From positions 62,001-126,000 of the forward strand of contig BMVA01000017.1 of assembly GCA_014650475.1 (NCBI GenBank): a stretch of 64,000 bases of DNA. The letters run 5' to 3'. Of this stretch, positions 9,011-18,295 are shown one piece after another. The stretch is from Streptomyces albogriseolus (GTDB taxonomy: Bacteria; Actinomycetota; Actinomycetes; Streptomycetales; Streptomycetaceae). The notes beneath the pieces are model-generated. The model saw nothing but the letters and a program-made list of their open reading frames with translations. It was not told the DNA's origin and searched no databases. Every line of letters starts with the position of its first letter. Position 1 is the stretch's first letter. The position numbers and the translations under genes are program-made.

Positions 9011-10763
9011 TCGACCAGGTCATCAGGCCGCGCAGGGACGGCCAGGTGCCGTGGGTGCGGTAGGAGCCGCAGTCGGCGCCCTTCGTCAGGCAGTCGAGGG
9101 TCTTGACGACCTCCGCCGGGGGCACGTGGCCGTTGCCGGCGTTGACCGTGGCGGGCATGCCGATGGCGACCTGGTCGGGGCGCAGGGGCGGGAAGACGTT
9201 GCCCGCGTCGCCCGCGACCGGGAAGCCGGTGAGCAGCATGTCGGTCATGGCGATGTGGAAGTCGGCGCCGCCCATGGAGTGGTACTGGCCGTCCAGGCCC
9301 ATGATCGGGCCGGAGTTGTAGTCCTGGACGTGCAGCAGGGTGAGGTCGTCGCGCAGGGCGTGTATGACCGGGAGGTAGGCGCCCGCGCGCGGGTCCTGGC
9401 CGCCCCAGGGGCCGCTGCCGTAGAACTGGTGGCCGAGCTGGACGAAGAAGGTCTCCGGAGCCATGGTCAGGACGAAGTCGTCGCCGTAGCGGGCCTTCAG
9501 CGTCTTCAGGGCGGAGATCAGGTTGACGATCACCGGGGTCTTCGGGTTCCTGAAGTCGGTGTCGCCGGTGTCCAGGGAGAGGGAGTGGCCCTCGAAGTCG
9601 ATGTCGAGGCCGTCGAGTCCGTACGCGTCGATGATGCGCGAGACGGAGCTGACGAAGGTGTCGCGGGCGGCGGTCGTCGTCAGCCGGACCTGGCCGTTCT
9701 GGCCGCCGATCGAGATCAGCACCTTCTTGCCCGCCGCCTGCTTGGCCCTGATGGCCGCCTTGAACTCGGCGTCGCTCTCCACGCCGGGGCACTCCGCGGC
9801 CGGGCAGCGCTCGAAGCGGATGTCGCCGGAGGTGACGGAGGTGGGTTCGCCGAAGGCCAGGTCGATGACGTCCCAGCTGTCGGGGACGTCGGCGAGACGG
9901 GTGTAGCCGGAGCCGTTGGCGAAGCCGGCGTGCAGGTAGCCGACGAGGGCGTGGGCGGGCAGGCCCGGGTCGCCGCCGCCGGAGTCGGGCGCCGAGGTCG
10001 TCACCGTGACGGTGGCCGAACGGGCCGACTCCCCGGCGTCGTTGAGGGCGGCCACCTGGAAGGCGTACGCCGTCGACGGGGACAGTCCGGTGACGGTGGT
10101 GGAGGTGCCGGTGACGGTGCGGATCCGCGCGCCGTCGCGGTAGACGGCGTACGAGGTGGCGCCCGCGGCCGGTGACCAGGACAGGGAGACGCTGGTGGCG
10201 GTCACCCCGGACGCGCTGAGGCCGGCCGGCGGGGCGGGCGGTTGTCCGGTCTCGCCGCCCGGGCCGACGAGGGTGATGTCGTCGGCGTGGTAGGCGCCGG
10301 TGCCGTACCAGCCGTGGGTGTAGATCGTGACGCTGGTGGTGGAGGGGCCGGTGCGGAAGGTGGTGGTGAGCTTCTGCCAGTCGGGGGCGGACTGGGTCCA
10401 GGTGGAGACGTCGGTGGTGCCGGTGCCGCTCGCGCCGAGGTGGACGTAGGCGCCGCGGACGTGTCCGGAGAGGGTGTAGGCGGAGTCCGGCTTCACGGTG
10501 ACCGTCTGCGCGCAGCGGGCGTTGTCCGACCCGGCCGGGGTGGCCTTCAGGGCGGAGGCGCCGGTGCGGACGGGCGAGGTGACGGTGGTGCCGGCCGGAC
10601 AGCTCCAGCCGTCGAGGCCGGCCTCGAAGCCGCCGTTGCGGGCGAGGTCGGCGTCGGCCGCACGGGCGTCCGGCGTCAGGGCGGTGACGCCGGCCGCGGC
10701 GATGGCGGTGGCGGTGAGCAGGGCGGCGAGGGGGCGGCGGACGATCGGTCTGGCGCGGTCCAC
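8949..10763 (-). CDS. Secreted GH18 chitinase with carbohydrate-binding and FnIII modules
   Basis: The 604-residue precursor starts with a typical Sec signal peptide (to about residue 35, cleavage after ARA). A galactose-binding-like CBM (about 37-165), a fibronectin-III module (about 178-255) and a GH18 barrel (about 270-604) follow. The barrel has SIGGQNG and the catalytic motif DGLDIDFE, whose final Glu near residue 390 is the proton donor. It would hydrolyse chitin outside the cell. GTG 10763 is preceded by GGAGG at a 6-base spacing. A DasR-type operator sits inside the promoter (separate entry), which fits N-acetylglucosamine-responsive control. Confidence 0.92.
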   Translation of the reverse strand: MDRARPIVRRPLAALLTATAIAAAGVTALTPDARAADADLARNGGFEAGLDGWSCPAGTTVTSPVRTGASALKATPAGSDNARCAQTVTVKPDSAYTLSGHVRGAYVHLGASGTGTTDVSTWTQSAPDWQKLTTTFRTGPSTTSVTIYTHGWYGTGAYHADDITLVGPGGETGQPPAPPAGLSASGVTATSVSLSWSPAAGATSYAVYRDGARIRTVTGTSTTVTGLSPSTAYAFQVAALNDAGESARSATVTVTTSAPDSGGGDPGLPAHALVGYLHAGFANGSGYTRLADVPDSWDVIDLAFGEPTSVTSGDIRFERCPAAECPGVESDAEFKAAIRAKQAAGKKVLISIGGQNGQVRLTTTAARDTFVSSVSRIIDAYGLDGLDIDFEGHSLSLDTGDTDFRNPKTPVIVNLISALKTLKARYGDDFVLTMAPETFFVQLGHQFYGSGPWGGQDPRAGAYLPVIHALRDDLTLLHVQDYNSGPIMGLDGQYHSMGGADFHIAMTDMLLTGFPVAGDAGNVFPPLRPDQVAIGMPATVNAGNGHVPPAEVVKTLDCLTKGADCGSYRTHGTWPSLRGLMTWSINWDRFGGWEFQRTFDGYFG

Positions 10764-10807
10764 AAGGGCCTCCGGGCAGGGGGGAGTTGGAGGGGTGGAG
10801 CGCGCTC

Positions 10808-10836
10808 AATTTGGTCCAGACCAATTCGGTTGTCAA
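10808..10836 (-). promoter_or_regulatory. Chitinase promoter with embedded DasR-responsive element (dre)
   Basis: Reading on the reverse strand, TTGACA (10831-10836) and CAAATT (10808-10813) are spaced by exactly 17 bp. The spacer is largely filled by the dre-like near-palindrome TTGGTCCAGACCAA (10811-10824, plus strand), close to the known DasR consensus TGGTCTAGACCA. DasR bound here would block RNA polymerase until glucosamine-6-phosphate releases it. The first two points are seen directly; the regulator identity follows from established knowledge of Streptomyces chitinase promoters. Confidence 0.82.
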
Positions 10837-10883
10837 GACCCCGCGCAGCGTCCCCGCACGCCCCTGCCCGGCTCCGCACAGGC

Positions 10884-12302
10884 TCAGCTGTCGAAGCCCA
10901 GCCCCAGCCGGTCCATCGTCCGCAGCCACAGATTGCGCCGTCCGCCCCGGGCGTCCGCCCTGGCCAGCGACCACTTGGTGAGGGCGATGCCGGTCCAGGC
11001 GAACGGTTCGGGCGGGAACGGCAGCGGCTTGCTGCGCACCATCTCCAGCTCCGTGCGCTCGGTCCGCTCCCCCGCCAGCAGGTCCAGCATCACCTCCGCG
11101 CCGAACCGCGTCGCGCCCACGCCGAGCCCGGTGTAGCCCGCCGCGTACGCCACCCGGCCCGCGTGGGCCGTGCCGAAGAACGCCGAGAAGCGGGAGCAGG
11201 TGTCGATCGCGCCGCCCCAGGCGTGGGTGAAGCGCACCCCCTCGAGCTGCGGGAAACAGGTGAAGAAGTGCCCCGCGAGCTTCGCGTACGTCTCGGGCCG
11301 GTCGTCGTGCTCGGCGCGCACCCGGCCGCCGTACGGATAGACCGCGTCGTAGCCGCCCCACAGGACGCGGTTGTCGGAGGAGAGCCGGAAGTAATGGAAC
11401 TGGTTGGCGCTGTCGCCGAGACCCTGGCGGTTCTTCCAGCCGATCGAGGCGAGCTGCCGGTCGGTGAGCGGCTCGGTCATCAGGGCGTAGTCGTAGACCG
11501 GGACGGTGTAGGGGCGCACCCGGCGCACGAGGCTCGGGAAGACGTTGGTGCCGAGCGCGACCCGGCGGGCGCGGACGGCGCCGTACGGGGTGCGCACGGA
11601 CATGCCGGCGCCGTACTGCCGGAGGGTGAGGGCGGGGGTGTGCTCGTACACGCGCACCCCGAGGTCGAGGCAGGCCCGCTTCAGGCCCCAGGCGAGGCGG
11701 GCCGGGTTGAGCATGGCCACGCCCCGGCGGTCGTACAGCCCGGCGAGGAAGGTGGGCGAGTCCACCTGCTCGCGGACCGCGTCGGCGTCCAGGAACTCGA
11801 TGCCGTCGGCGAGACCCCGGGCGCTGATCTCCTCGTACCAGCCGCGCAGTTCCTCCGCCTGGTACGGCTCGGTGGCGACGTCGATCTCGCCGGTGCGCTC
11901 GAAGTCGCAGTCGATGGAGTGGCGGGCGACCGTCTCCTCGATGGCGTCGAGGTTGCGGGCGCCCAGCCGCTCCAGGGTGTGGATCTCGTCGGGCCAGCGG
12001 GCGAGCCCGTTGGGCAGTCCGTGGGTGAGGGAGGCCGCGCAGAACCCGCCGTTGCGGCCGGAGGCGGCCCAGCCCACCTCGCGGCCCTCCACCAGCACCA
12101 CGTCCCGCGAGGGGTCGCGCTCCTTGGCGATCAGCGCGGTCCACAGTCCGCTGTAGCCGCCGCCCACCACCAGCAGGTCGCAGACGGTACGGCCGGTCAG
12201 GGCCGGCTCGGGTTCGGGGCGGCCGGGGTCGTCCAGCCAGTAGGAGACCGGCCGGGCCTCGGAGAGGGACTGCGTCCAACGGCTCATGGCGCTCGGGGCC
12301 AT
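10884..12302 (-). CDS. FAD-dependent oxidoreductase, PuuB-like (gamma-glutamylputrescine oxidase family)
   Basis: The 472-residue DAO-family flavoprotein has the dinucleotide-binding motif VVGGGYSGLWTA near residues 45-56 and a GRNGGFC loop like that of PuuB and other amine oxidases. A flavin-contacting VAYAAGYTGLGVG segment lies toward the C-terminus. Its likely reaction is oxidation of putrescine, gamma-glutamylputrescine or a related amine to an aldehyde. ATG 12302 follows GGGAGTTGAG; an internal ATG at 12287 is possible. It is the last gene after the polyamine importer genes on the same strand. That places it between uptake and the aminobutyraldehyde dehydrogenase at the head of the operon. 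Confidence 0.85.
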   Translation of the reverse strand: MAPSAMSRWTQSLSEARPVSYWLDDPGRPEPEPALTGRTVCDLLVVGGGYSGLWTALIAKERDPSRDVVLVEGREVGWAASGRNGGFCAASLTHGLPNGLARWPDEIHTLERLGARNLDAIEETVARHSIDCDFERTGEIDVATEPYQAEELRGWYEEISARGLADGIEFLDADAVREQVDSPTFLAGLYDRRGVAMLNPARLAWGLKRACLDLGVRVYEHTPALTLRQYGAGMSVRTPYGAVRARRVALGTNVFPSLVRRVRPYTVPVYDYALMTEPLTDRQLASIGWKNRQGLGDSANQFHYFRLSSDNRVLWGGYDAVYPYGGRVRAEHDDRPETYAKLAGHFFTCFPQLEGVRFTHAWGGAIDTCSRFSAFFGTAHAGRVAYAAGYTGLGVGATRFGAEVMLDLLAGERTERTELEMVRSKPLPFPPEPFAWTGIALTKWSLARADARGGRRNLWLRTMDRLGLGFDS

Positions 12303-12340
12303 GATCTCAACTCCCTACTGCGGACTGTGGTGACGGGTCG

Positions 12341-13141
12341 CTATGCCTTCTGCCGCTTGCGGCGGTTGCCGACGGCCATGGAGACCAGCACCAGCAGCAC
12401 GGCGATCACGAACATGGCCGTGCCGATGACGTTGATCTGGACGGGCGTGCCGCGCTGCGCGGAGCCCCACACGAACATCGGGAAGGTGACGGTCGAACCG
12501 GCGTTGAAGTTGGTGATGATGAAGTCGTCGAAGGACAGCGCGAAGGCGAGCAGCGCGCCCGCCGCGATGCCGGGGGCGGCGATCGGCAGCGTGACCCGCA
12601 GGAACGTCTGCGCCGGGCCGGCGTAGAGGTCCTGCGCGGCCTGTTCCAGACGGGGGTCCATCGACATCACGCGCGCCTTCACGGCGACCACGACAAAGCT
12701 GAGGCAGAACATGATGTGGGCGATCAGGATCGTCCAGAAGCCCAGCTCCGCGCCCATGTTGAGGAACAGGGTGAGCAGCGAGGCCGCCATCACCACCTCG
12801 GGCATCGCCATCGGCAGGAAGATCAGCGAGTTGACCGCGCCGCGGGCGCGGAAGCGGTAGCGCACCAGCGCGAACGCGATCATCGTGCCGAGGAGTGTGG
12901 CGCCGAGGGTGGCCCAGAAGGCGATCTGCAGGCTGAGGCCGAGCGACTCGCACAGCCCGGAGACCCCGCACGGGTCCCGCCAGGCGTCGGTGGAGAACCG
13001 CTGCCACTCGTAGTTGAAGCGCCCCTTCGGCCGGTTGAAGGAGAACACCGTGACGACGACGTTCGGCAGCAGGAGGTAGGCCAGCGTCAGCAGGCCCGCG
13101 ATGACGACGACGTTGCGCTTGAACCAATTGACGAAGGCCAT
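12341..13141 (-). CDS. Polyamine-type ABC transporter permease (PotC-like)
   Basis: The 266-residue integral membrane protein of the binding-protein-dependent permease family has about six helices. The EAA loop reads EQAAQDLYAGPAQTFLRVTLPIAAPG, the surface that docks with the ATPase (quoted in parts: EQAAQDLYAG and LPIAAPG). It pairs with the permease immediately upstream, whose stop codon TAA abuts this ATG, so translation is coupled. By family and context it forms half of the membrane channel for putrescine/spermidine import. Confidence 0.88.
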   Translation of the reverse strand: MAFVNWFKRNVVVIAGLLTLAYLLLPNVVVTVFSFNRPKGRFNYEWQRFSTDAWRDPCGVSGLCESLGLSLQIAFWATLGATLLGTMIAFALVRYRFRARGAVNSLIFLPMAMPEVVMAASLLTLFLNMGAELGFWTILIAHIMFCLSFVVVAVKARVMSMDPRLEQAAQDLYAGPAQTFLRVTLPIAAPGIAAGALLAFALSFDDFIITNFNAGSTVTFPMFVWGSAQRGTPVQINVIGTAMFVIAVLLVLVSMAVGNRRKRQKA

Positions 13142-14071
13142 TTAAACCAGATCCTCCGTGCCGGACTTGCGGATGTAGACCGTGACGACGGCGAGGATCG
13201 CGGCCATCAGGATGAACGAGAGCGCCGCGGCCGTCGGATAGTCCAGGATCCGCAGGAACTGGGACTGGATGACGTTGCCGACCATCCGGGTGTCGGTGGA
13301 GCCGAGCAGGTCCGAGTTGATGTAGTCGCCGGACGCCGGGATGAAGGTCAGCAGCGTGCCGGAGACCACGCCCGGCATCGACAGCGGGAAGGTGACCTTG
13401 CGGAACGTGGTCGACGGCTTGGCGTAGAGGTCGCCGGCGGCCTCGTGCAGCCGGGGGTCGATCCGCTCCAGCGAGGTGTAGAGCGGCAGGATCATGAACG
13501 GCAGGAAGTTGTACGTCAGACCGCACACCACCGCGAGCGGGGTGGCGAGGACCCGGTCGTCGGCGGTCCAGCCGAGGAACGCGGTGACGTCCAGGACGTG
13601 CAGCGCGTCCAGGGCGCCGACCACCGGGCCGCCGTCGGCGAGGATCGTCTTCCAGGCGAGGGTGCGGATCAGGAAGCTGGTGAAGAACGGCGCGATCACC
13701 AGGATCATGATCAGGTTGCGCCAGCGTCCCGCGCGGAAGGCGATCAGATACGCCAGCGGGTAGCCGAGCAGCAGGCACAGCACGGTCGCGGAGGCCGCGT
13801 AGAGCACGGAGCGGACGAACTGCGGCCAGTACTCGGACAGGGCGTCCCAGTAGGTGGCGAAGTGCCAGGTGACCTTGTAGCCCTCCTCCAGGGAGCCCGT
13901 CTGCACGGACGTGGAGGCCTGGTAGATCACCGGCAGCGCGAAGAACACGACGAGCCAGAGCAGACCGGGCAGCAGAAGCAGGTAGGGCGTCCAGCGGCCG
14001 CGTCTGCGCGGCGGCTTCGTCTCGGGGGCGGGCGGCGCGAGCGGCGGCGGCGCCTCGGTGACCGTGGCCAT
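13142..14071 (-). CDS. Polyamine-type ABC transporter permease (PotB-like)
   Basis: The 309-residue permease starts with a Pro/Arg-rich cytoplasmic tail (about 1-30), then has six predicted helices. It carries the EAA-type loop HEAAGDLYAKPSTTF that contacts PotA. The ATG at 14071 overlaps the stop of the ATPase gene (ATGA arrangement), and its own stop touches the next ATG. The three transport genes are therefore tightly coupled. It is the partner subunit of the downstream PotC-like permease. Confidence 0.88.
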   Translation of the reverse strand: MATVTEAPPPLAPPAPETKPPRRRGRWTPYLLLLPGLLWLVVFFALPVIYQASTSVQTGSLEEGYKVTWHFATYWDALSEYWPQFVRSVLYAASATVLCLLLGYPLAYLIAFRAGRWRNLIMILVIAPFFTSFLIRTLAWKTILADGGPVVGALDALHVLDVTAFLGWTADDRVLATPLAVVCGLTYNFLPFMILPLYTSLERIDPRLHEAAGDLYAKPSTTFRKVTFPLSMPGVVSGTLLTFIPASGDYINSDLLGSTDTRMVGNVIQSQFLRILDYPTAAALSFILMAAILAVVTVYIRKSGTEDLV

Positions 14072-15240
14072 CAGACGACCTCTTCCTCGACCGTCTCGAC
14101 GCCCGCGTCGATGTCCTGGGCGGCGTCCAGTCCGAAGGTGTGGGCCGGGTTCCAGTGCAGGACGACCTCGGCGCCGGGCGCGAGCCGCGGGTCCCGGTCG
14201 ATGTTCTGCACGTAGACCTCGAAGTCCGAGCAGACCGGGCTGTCGACGACGAACTGCGTCGAGACGCCGATGAAGCTGGACTCGGTGATCCGGCCCGTGA
14301 TGCGGTTGCGGCCCTCGGGTATCCGGCCGGCGTCGTCGGCGTGGGTGAGGGAGATCTTCTCCGGGCGGACCCCGGCCAGGATCTTGCCGCCCGTGGTGGC
14401 GGGCGCGCTCGCGCGGGACCGGTGCAGCACCAGCTTGCCGCCGCCCGCCTTGAGCACGATGTCGTCGCCGGACGTGGCGTCCACCTCGGCCTCGATGAAG
14501 TTGGAGGTGCCGAGGAAGTTCGCGACGAAGGTGGTGCGCGGGTTCTCGTACAGGTCGGCGGGGGTGCCGAGCTGCTCGACCCGGCCTGCGTTCATCACCG
14601 CGACGCAGTCGGCCATCGTCATGGCCTCCTCCTGGTCGTGGGTGACGTGCACGAAGGTGATGCCGACCTCGGTCTGGATGCGCTTGAGCTCCAGCTGCAT
14701 CTGGCGGCGCAGCTTCAGGTCCAGGGCGCCGAGCGGCTCGTCGAGCAGCAGCACCTTGGGGTGGTTGATCAGCGCGCGGGCGACCGCGACGCGCTGCTGC
14801 TGGCCGCCGGAGAGCTGGTGCGGCTTCTTGCGCGCCTGCTCGCCGAGCTGGACCAGCTCCAGCATCTCCTCGACCTGCTTCTTCACGCTCTTGATGCCGC
14901 GCCGGCGCAGGCCGAAGGCGACGTTCTCGTAGATGTCGAGGTGCGGGAAGAGGGCATAGGACTGGAAGACCGTGTTCACCGGCCGCTTGTACGGCGGCAG
15001 CGCGGTGACGTCCTGGTCGCCGAGGTGGACGGTGCCCGAGGTGGGCTCCTCCAGGCCGGCGATCATGCGCAGGGTGGTGGTCTTGCCGCAGCCGGACGCG
15101 CCGAGCAGGGCGAAGAAGGAGCCCTGCGGGACGGTCAGGTCGAGCGGGTGCACGGCGGTGAAGTCGCCGTAGGTCTTGCTGATCCCGGTGAGGCGGACGT
15201 CACCGCCGCCGGCCGTGGTGGTCTCTTCGGTGGTCTTCAT
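14071..15240 (-). CDS. Polyamine-type ABC transporter ATP-binding protein (PotA-like)
   Basis: The 389-residue ATPase has an intact nucleotide-binding domain: Walker A GASGCGKTT, Q-loop VFQSYALFPH, signature LSGGQQQRV, Walker B VLLLDEPLGALD and the switch His in VTHDQEEAM. A C-terminal TOBE-type regulatory domain covers about 260-380 and includes GVRPEKISL. These features match the spermidine/putrescine (PotA/CysA) subfamily. It lies between the substrate-binding lipoprotein gene (4 bp upstream) and two permease genes in one reverse-strand operon. Confidence 0.92.
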   Translation of the reverse strand: MKTTEETTTAGGGDVRLTGISKTYGDFTAVHPLDLTVPQGSFFALLGASGCGKTTTLRMIAGLEEPTSGTVHLGDQDVTALPPYKRPVNTVFQSYALFPHLDIYENVAFGLRRRGIKSVKKQVEEMLELVQLGEQARKKPHQLSGGQQQRVAVARALINHPKVLLLDEPLGALDLKLRRQMQLELKRIQTEVGITFVHVTHDQEEAMTMADCVAVMNAGRVEQLGTPADLYENPRTTFVANFLGTSNFIEAEVDATSGDDIVLKAGGGKLVLHRSRASAPATTGGKILAGVRPEKISLTHADDAGRIPEGRNRITGRITESSFIGVSTQFVVDSPVCSDFEVYVQNIDRDPRLAPGAEVVLHWNPAHTFGLDAAQDIDAGVETVEEEVV

Positions 15241-15244
15241 CTCG

Positions 15245-16492
15245 TCACGCCCCAGTGAGCTTCGCGAACTTGCCTTCGAATGCCGTCTCTTCCTCGGAAC
15301 TCAGCGAGCGGAAGGCACGGGACTTGGCCTGCATGGCCCGGTCGGGGAGGATCAGCGGGTTGTTCGCCGCGTCCTCGTCGAGCTTCGAGAGCTCCTCCTT
15401 CACCCCGTCGACCGGACAGACGAAGTTGATGTAGGCGGCGAGCTGGGCGGCCGGCTGCGGCTCGAAGTAGTAGTCGATCAGGCGCTCGGCGTTCGTCTTG
15501 TGCCGGGCCTTGTTGGGAATCAGCATGTTGTCGCTGGAGAGCATGTAGCCGCTGTCCGGGATGACGAAGCCGATGTCCGGGTTGTCGGCCTGGAGCTGGA
15601 CGACGTCACCGGCCCACGCGACGCACGCGGCGAGGTCGCCCTTGGTGAGGTCCGCGGTGTAGTCGTTGCCGGTGAAGCGGCGGATCTGGCCCTTGTCGAC
15701 GGACTTCTGGAGCCGGGCGAGGGCGGCGTCGTAGTCGTCGGCGCTGAAGGACCGCGGGTCCTTGTCCATGTCGAGCAGCGTCATGCCCATGGTGTCGCGC
15801 ATCTCGGTGAGCAGCCCGACCCGGCCCTTGAGCTTCGGGTTGTCCAGCAGGTCGGAGAGCGTCCTCACCTCCACGCCGTCGAGCGCCTTCTTGTTGTAGG
15901 CGATGACGGTGGCGATGCCCTGCCAGGGGTACGAGTACGCGCGGCCCGGGTCCCAGTCGGGCGTGCGGTACGACGAGGCCACGTTGGCGAAGGCGTGCGG
16001 CAGGTGGGAGGCGTCGAGCTTCTGCACCCAGCCGAGGCGGATCAGCCGGGCGGCCAGCCAGTCGGTGAGGACGATGATGTCGCGGCCGGTGTCCTGGCCC
16101 GCGGCGAGCTGCGGCTTGATCTTGCCGAAGAACTCGGTGTTGTCGTTGATGTCCTCGGTGTACTTGACCTTGATGCCGGTGCGTCGGGTGAACGCCTCCA
16201 GCGTGGGGTGCCGGCGTCCGCTGTCGTCGACGTCCATGTACTCGGTCCAGTTGGAGAAGGTCACGGTCTTCTCCTCGGCCGAGCGGTCCTCCGCGGAGAC
16301 GCCGCCCTGGGTGTTCCCCGCCGCGGGGATGCCGCAGGCGCTCAGCGCGCCCAGGCCGCCGACCGCGAGGGCGCCGCCCGCTGAGGCGCGCAGCAGGGAA
16401 CGGCGGGTGAGGGCCGCCCTGCCGTTGCGGAAACTGCGCCGTATCGCGGCCTGCTGGGCCGGCGAGAGGCGGTCGGGCTCGTACTGCTCCAT
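15245..16492 (-). CDS. Polyamine-type ABC transporter substrate-binding lipoprotein (PotD-like)
   Basis: The 415-residue protein begins with a cytoplasmic tail, a twin-arginine motif (LTRRSLLRAS, Arg30-Arg31) and a lipobox LSAC ending at Cys53. It is therefore probably exported folded by Tat and lipid-anchored outside the membrane. The mature part is a PotD/PotF-type periplasmic-binding fold (for example FSNWTEYMDV and LPDRAMQAK). It would capture putrescine or spermidine and deliver it to the adjacent permeases. ATG 16492 was chosen because the Tat signal follows directly; a longer open frame upstream overlaps the dehydrogenase gene and is not credible. Confidence 0.9.
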   Translation of the reverse strand: MEQYEPDRLSPAQQAAIRRSFRNGRAALTRRSLLRASAGGALAVGGLGALSACGIPAAGNTQGGVSAEDRSAEEKTVTFSNWTEYMDVDDSGRRHPTLEAFTRRTGIKVKYTEDINDNTEFFGKIKPQLAAGQDTGRDIIVLTDWLAARLIRLGWVQKLDASHLPHAFANVASSYRTPDWDPGRAYSYPWQGIATVIAYNKKALDGVEVRTLSDLLDNPKLKGRVGLLTEMRDTMGMTLLDMDKDPRSFSADDYDAALARLQKSVDKGQIRRFTGNDYTADLTKGDLAACVAWAGDVVQLQADNPDIGFVIPDSGYMLSSDNMLIPNKARHKTNAERLIDYYFEPQPAAQLAAYINFVCPVDGVKEELSKLDEDAANNPLILPDRAMQAKSRAFRSLSSEEETAFEGKFAKLTGA

Positions 16493-16541
16493 GCGCGTGG
16501 TGCCCTTTCGGGAAGTGGCCGCGGGTCGGGCGGCCTGGCTG

Positions 16542-18077
16542 CTATCGGTCCCCGAAGACGGTGCGGTGCCAGTCCTTGCGGACCACCGCGGTGTTGTCGA
16601 ACATGACGTGTTTGATCTGGGTGTACTCCTCGAAGGAGTACGCGGACATGTCCTTGCCGAAGCCGGACGCCTTGTAGCCTCCGTGCGGCATCTCGCTGAT
16701 GATCGGGATGTGGTCGTTGATCCACACGCACCCCGCCTTGATCTCGCGGGTGGCCCGGCCCGTGCGGTACACGTCCCGGCTCCAGGCGGAGGCGGCGAGC
16801 CCGTACGGGGTGTCGTTGGCGAGTGCGATGCCCTCGTCGTCGGTGTCGAAGGGCAGGACGACCAGCACCGGACCGAAGATCTCGGACTGCACGACCTCGC
16901 TGTCCTGCGCGGCGTCGGCGATGAGCGTGGGGCGATAGTACGCGCCGTCCGCCAGCTCGCCCAGGGGTGTCTCGCCACCGGTCACCACGCGCGCGTAGGC
17001 ACGCGCGCGCTCGACGAAACCGGCCACCCGGTCGCGCTGGGCGTGGGAGACCAGCGGGCCGAGGTCGGTGCCGGGGGCGAAGGGGTCGCCGAGCCGGACG
17101 GTCTCCATCAGCGCGGCGGTGCGCTCGACGAAGGCGTCGTACAGCGGGCGCTGCACGTACGCGCGCGTGGCGGCCGTGCAGTCCTGGCCGGTGTTGATGA
17201 GCGCGCCCGCGACGGCGCCGTTGACGGCCGCGTCGAGGTCGGCGTCGTCGAAGACCAGGAAGGGGGCCTTGCCGCCCAGTTCCAGGTGGAGGCGCTTGAC
17301 GGTGGCGGTGGCGATCTCGGCGACCCGCTTGCCCACGGCGGTGGAGCCGGTGAAGGAGGTCATGGCCACGTCGGGGTGGCCGACCAGGTGCTCGCCGGCC
17401 TCCTTGCCGGTGCCGGTGACGACGTTGATCACGCCGTCCGGGATGCCCGCGTCGGTGGCGGCCTGGGCGAACAGCAGCGAGGTCAGCGGGGTGAGCTCGG
17501 CGGGCTTCAGCACGACGGTGTTGCCCGCGGCGATCGCCGGGAGGATCTTCCACGCGGCCATCTGCAGCGGATAGTTCCAGGGGGCGATGGAGCCGACGAC
17601 GCCGATGGGCTCGCGCCGGACGTAGGAGGTGTGGTCGCCCGAGTACTCGCCGGCCGACTGGCCCGCGAGATGGCGGGCGGCGCCGGCGAAGAAGGCGATG
17701 TTGTCGATCGTGCCCGGCACGTCGAACTCGCGGGTCAGCTTCAGCGGCTTGCCGCACTGCAGCGACTCGGCGCGGGCGAAGTCCTCCGCCCGCTCGGCGA
17801 CCACGGCGGCGAACCGGTGCAGGGCGTCGGAGCGCTCGCCGGGGGTGGCGGCCGCCCAGGCCGGGAACGCCTCCCGCGCGGCGGCGACGGCCGCGTCGAC
17901 GTCGTCGGCGCCGGCGAGGTCGTAGGTGTACACCTCCGTGCCGGTAGCCGGGTCTACCACGGCGTGGGTGCGTCCCGAGGTGCCCTTGGCCGGACGGCCC
18001 GCGATGAACTGCGCGCCGTCCGCGAACCGTTCACCGGCCAGGAAGCGGTCGTGCGGGGTGGAGCCGGGTTTGTGCAT
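16542..18077 (-). CDS. Gamma-aminobutyraldehyde dehydrogenase (first copy)
   Basis: The 511-residue aldehyde dehydrogenase has the general-base segment LELGGKAPFLVF and the active-site Cys in NTGQDCTAATR. This GQDCTAATR form is typical of aminobutyraldehyde and betaine-aldehyde dehydrogenases. It should oxidise 4-aminobutyraldehyde to GABA with NAD. ATG 18077 is preceded by the strong site GGAGGAG. It is the promoter-proximal gene of the operon dehydrogenase-potD-potA-potB-potC-oxidase. It is clearly related to the dehydrogenase at 23212-24651, so the locus carries two paralogues. Confidence 0.88.
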   Translation of the reverse strand: MHKPGSTPHDRFLAGERFADGAQFIAGRPAKGTSGRTHAVVDPATGTEVYTYDLAGADDVDAAVAAAREAFPAWAAATPGERSDALHRFAAVVAERAEDFARAESLQCGKPLKLTREFDVPGTIDNIAFFAGAARHLAGQSAGEYSGDHTSYVRREPIGVVGSIAPWNYPLQMAAWKILPAIAAGNTVVLKPAELTPLTSLLFAQAATDAGIPDGVINVVTGTGKEAGEHLVGHPDVAMTSFTGSTAVGKRVAEIATATVKRLHLELGGKAPFLVFDDADLDAAVNGAVAGALINTGQDCTAATRAYVQRPLYDAFVERTAALMETVRLGDPFAPGTDLGPLVSHAQRDRVAGFVERARAYARVVTGGETPLGELADGAYYRPTLIADAAQDSEVVQSEIFGPVLVVLPFDTDDEGIALANDTPYGLAASAWSRDVYRTGRATREIKAGCVWINDHIPIISEMPHGGYKASGFGKDMSAYSFEEYTQIKHVMFDNTAVVRKDWHRTVFGDR

Positions 18078-18166
18078 GTCGCTCTCCTCCGTGTCCCCGA
18101 GGGGGCGGCGTGGCTTGAGCTCGATTTGAGTGCCGATCCTGACAGAGCAGAGGCCCTCCAACAAGT

Positions 18167-18231
18167 GATTCCGTTGTTGCCATTTGGTTACGCGACGGAA
18201 TCTGTCGACCGGGTGTCGAGTGGCAACGGAA
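18167..18231. promoter_or_regulatory. Inverted-repeat operator candidate upstream of the polyamine operon
   Basis: GATTCCGT (18167-18174) and ACGGAATC (18195-18202) form a perfect 8-bp inverted repeat. A further half-site CAACGGAA lies at 18224-18231 and pairs with TTCCGTTG at 18169-18176. The same half-site (CAACGGATTTC) recurs at 24813-24823 beside the Lrp/AsnC gene. Several half-sites in helical phase are typical of Lrp-type binding. The regulator assignment is inference. Confidence 0.55.
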
Positions 18232-18295
18232 AAGGCAGGACGGAGTGTCAGTGGTGCCTGCGAGACTGCTCTGCGCATGGATCACGTGGGGGGTG

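Noticed and set aside
8878..12279. 1133-codon frame over chitinase and oxidase genes
   Set aside because: It is a high-GC shadow. The two real genes in other frames have complete domains, a signal peptide and ribosome sites.
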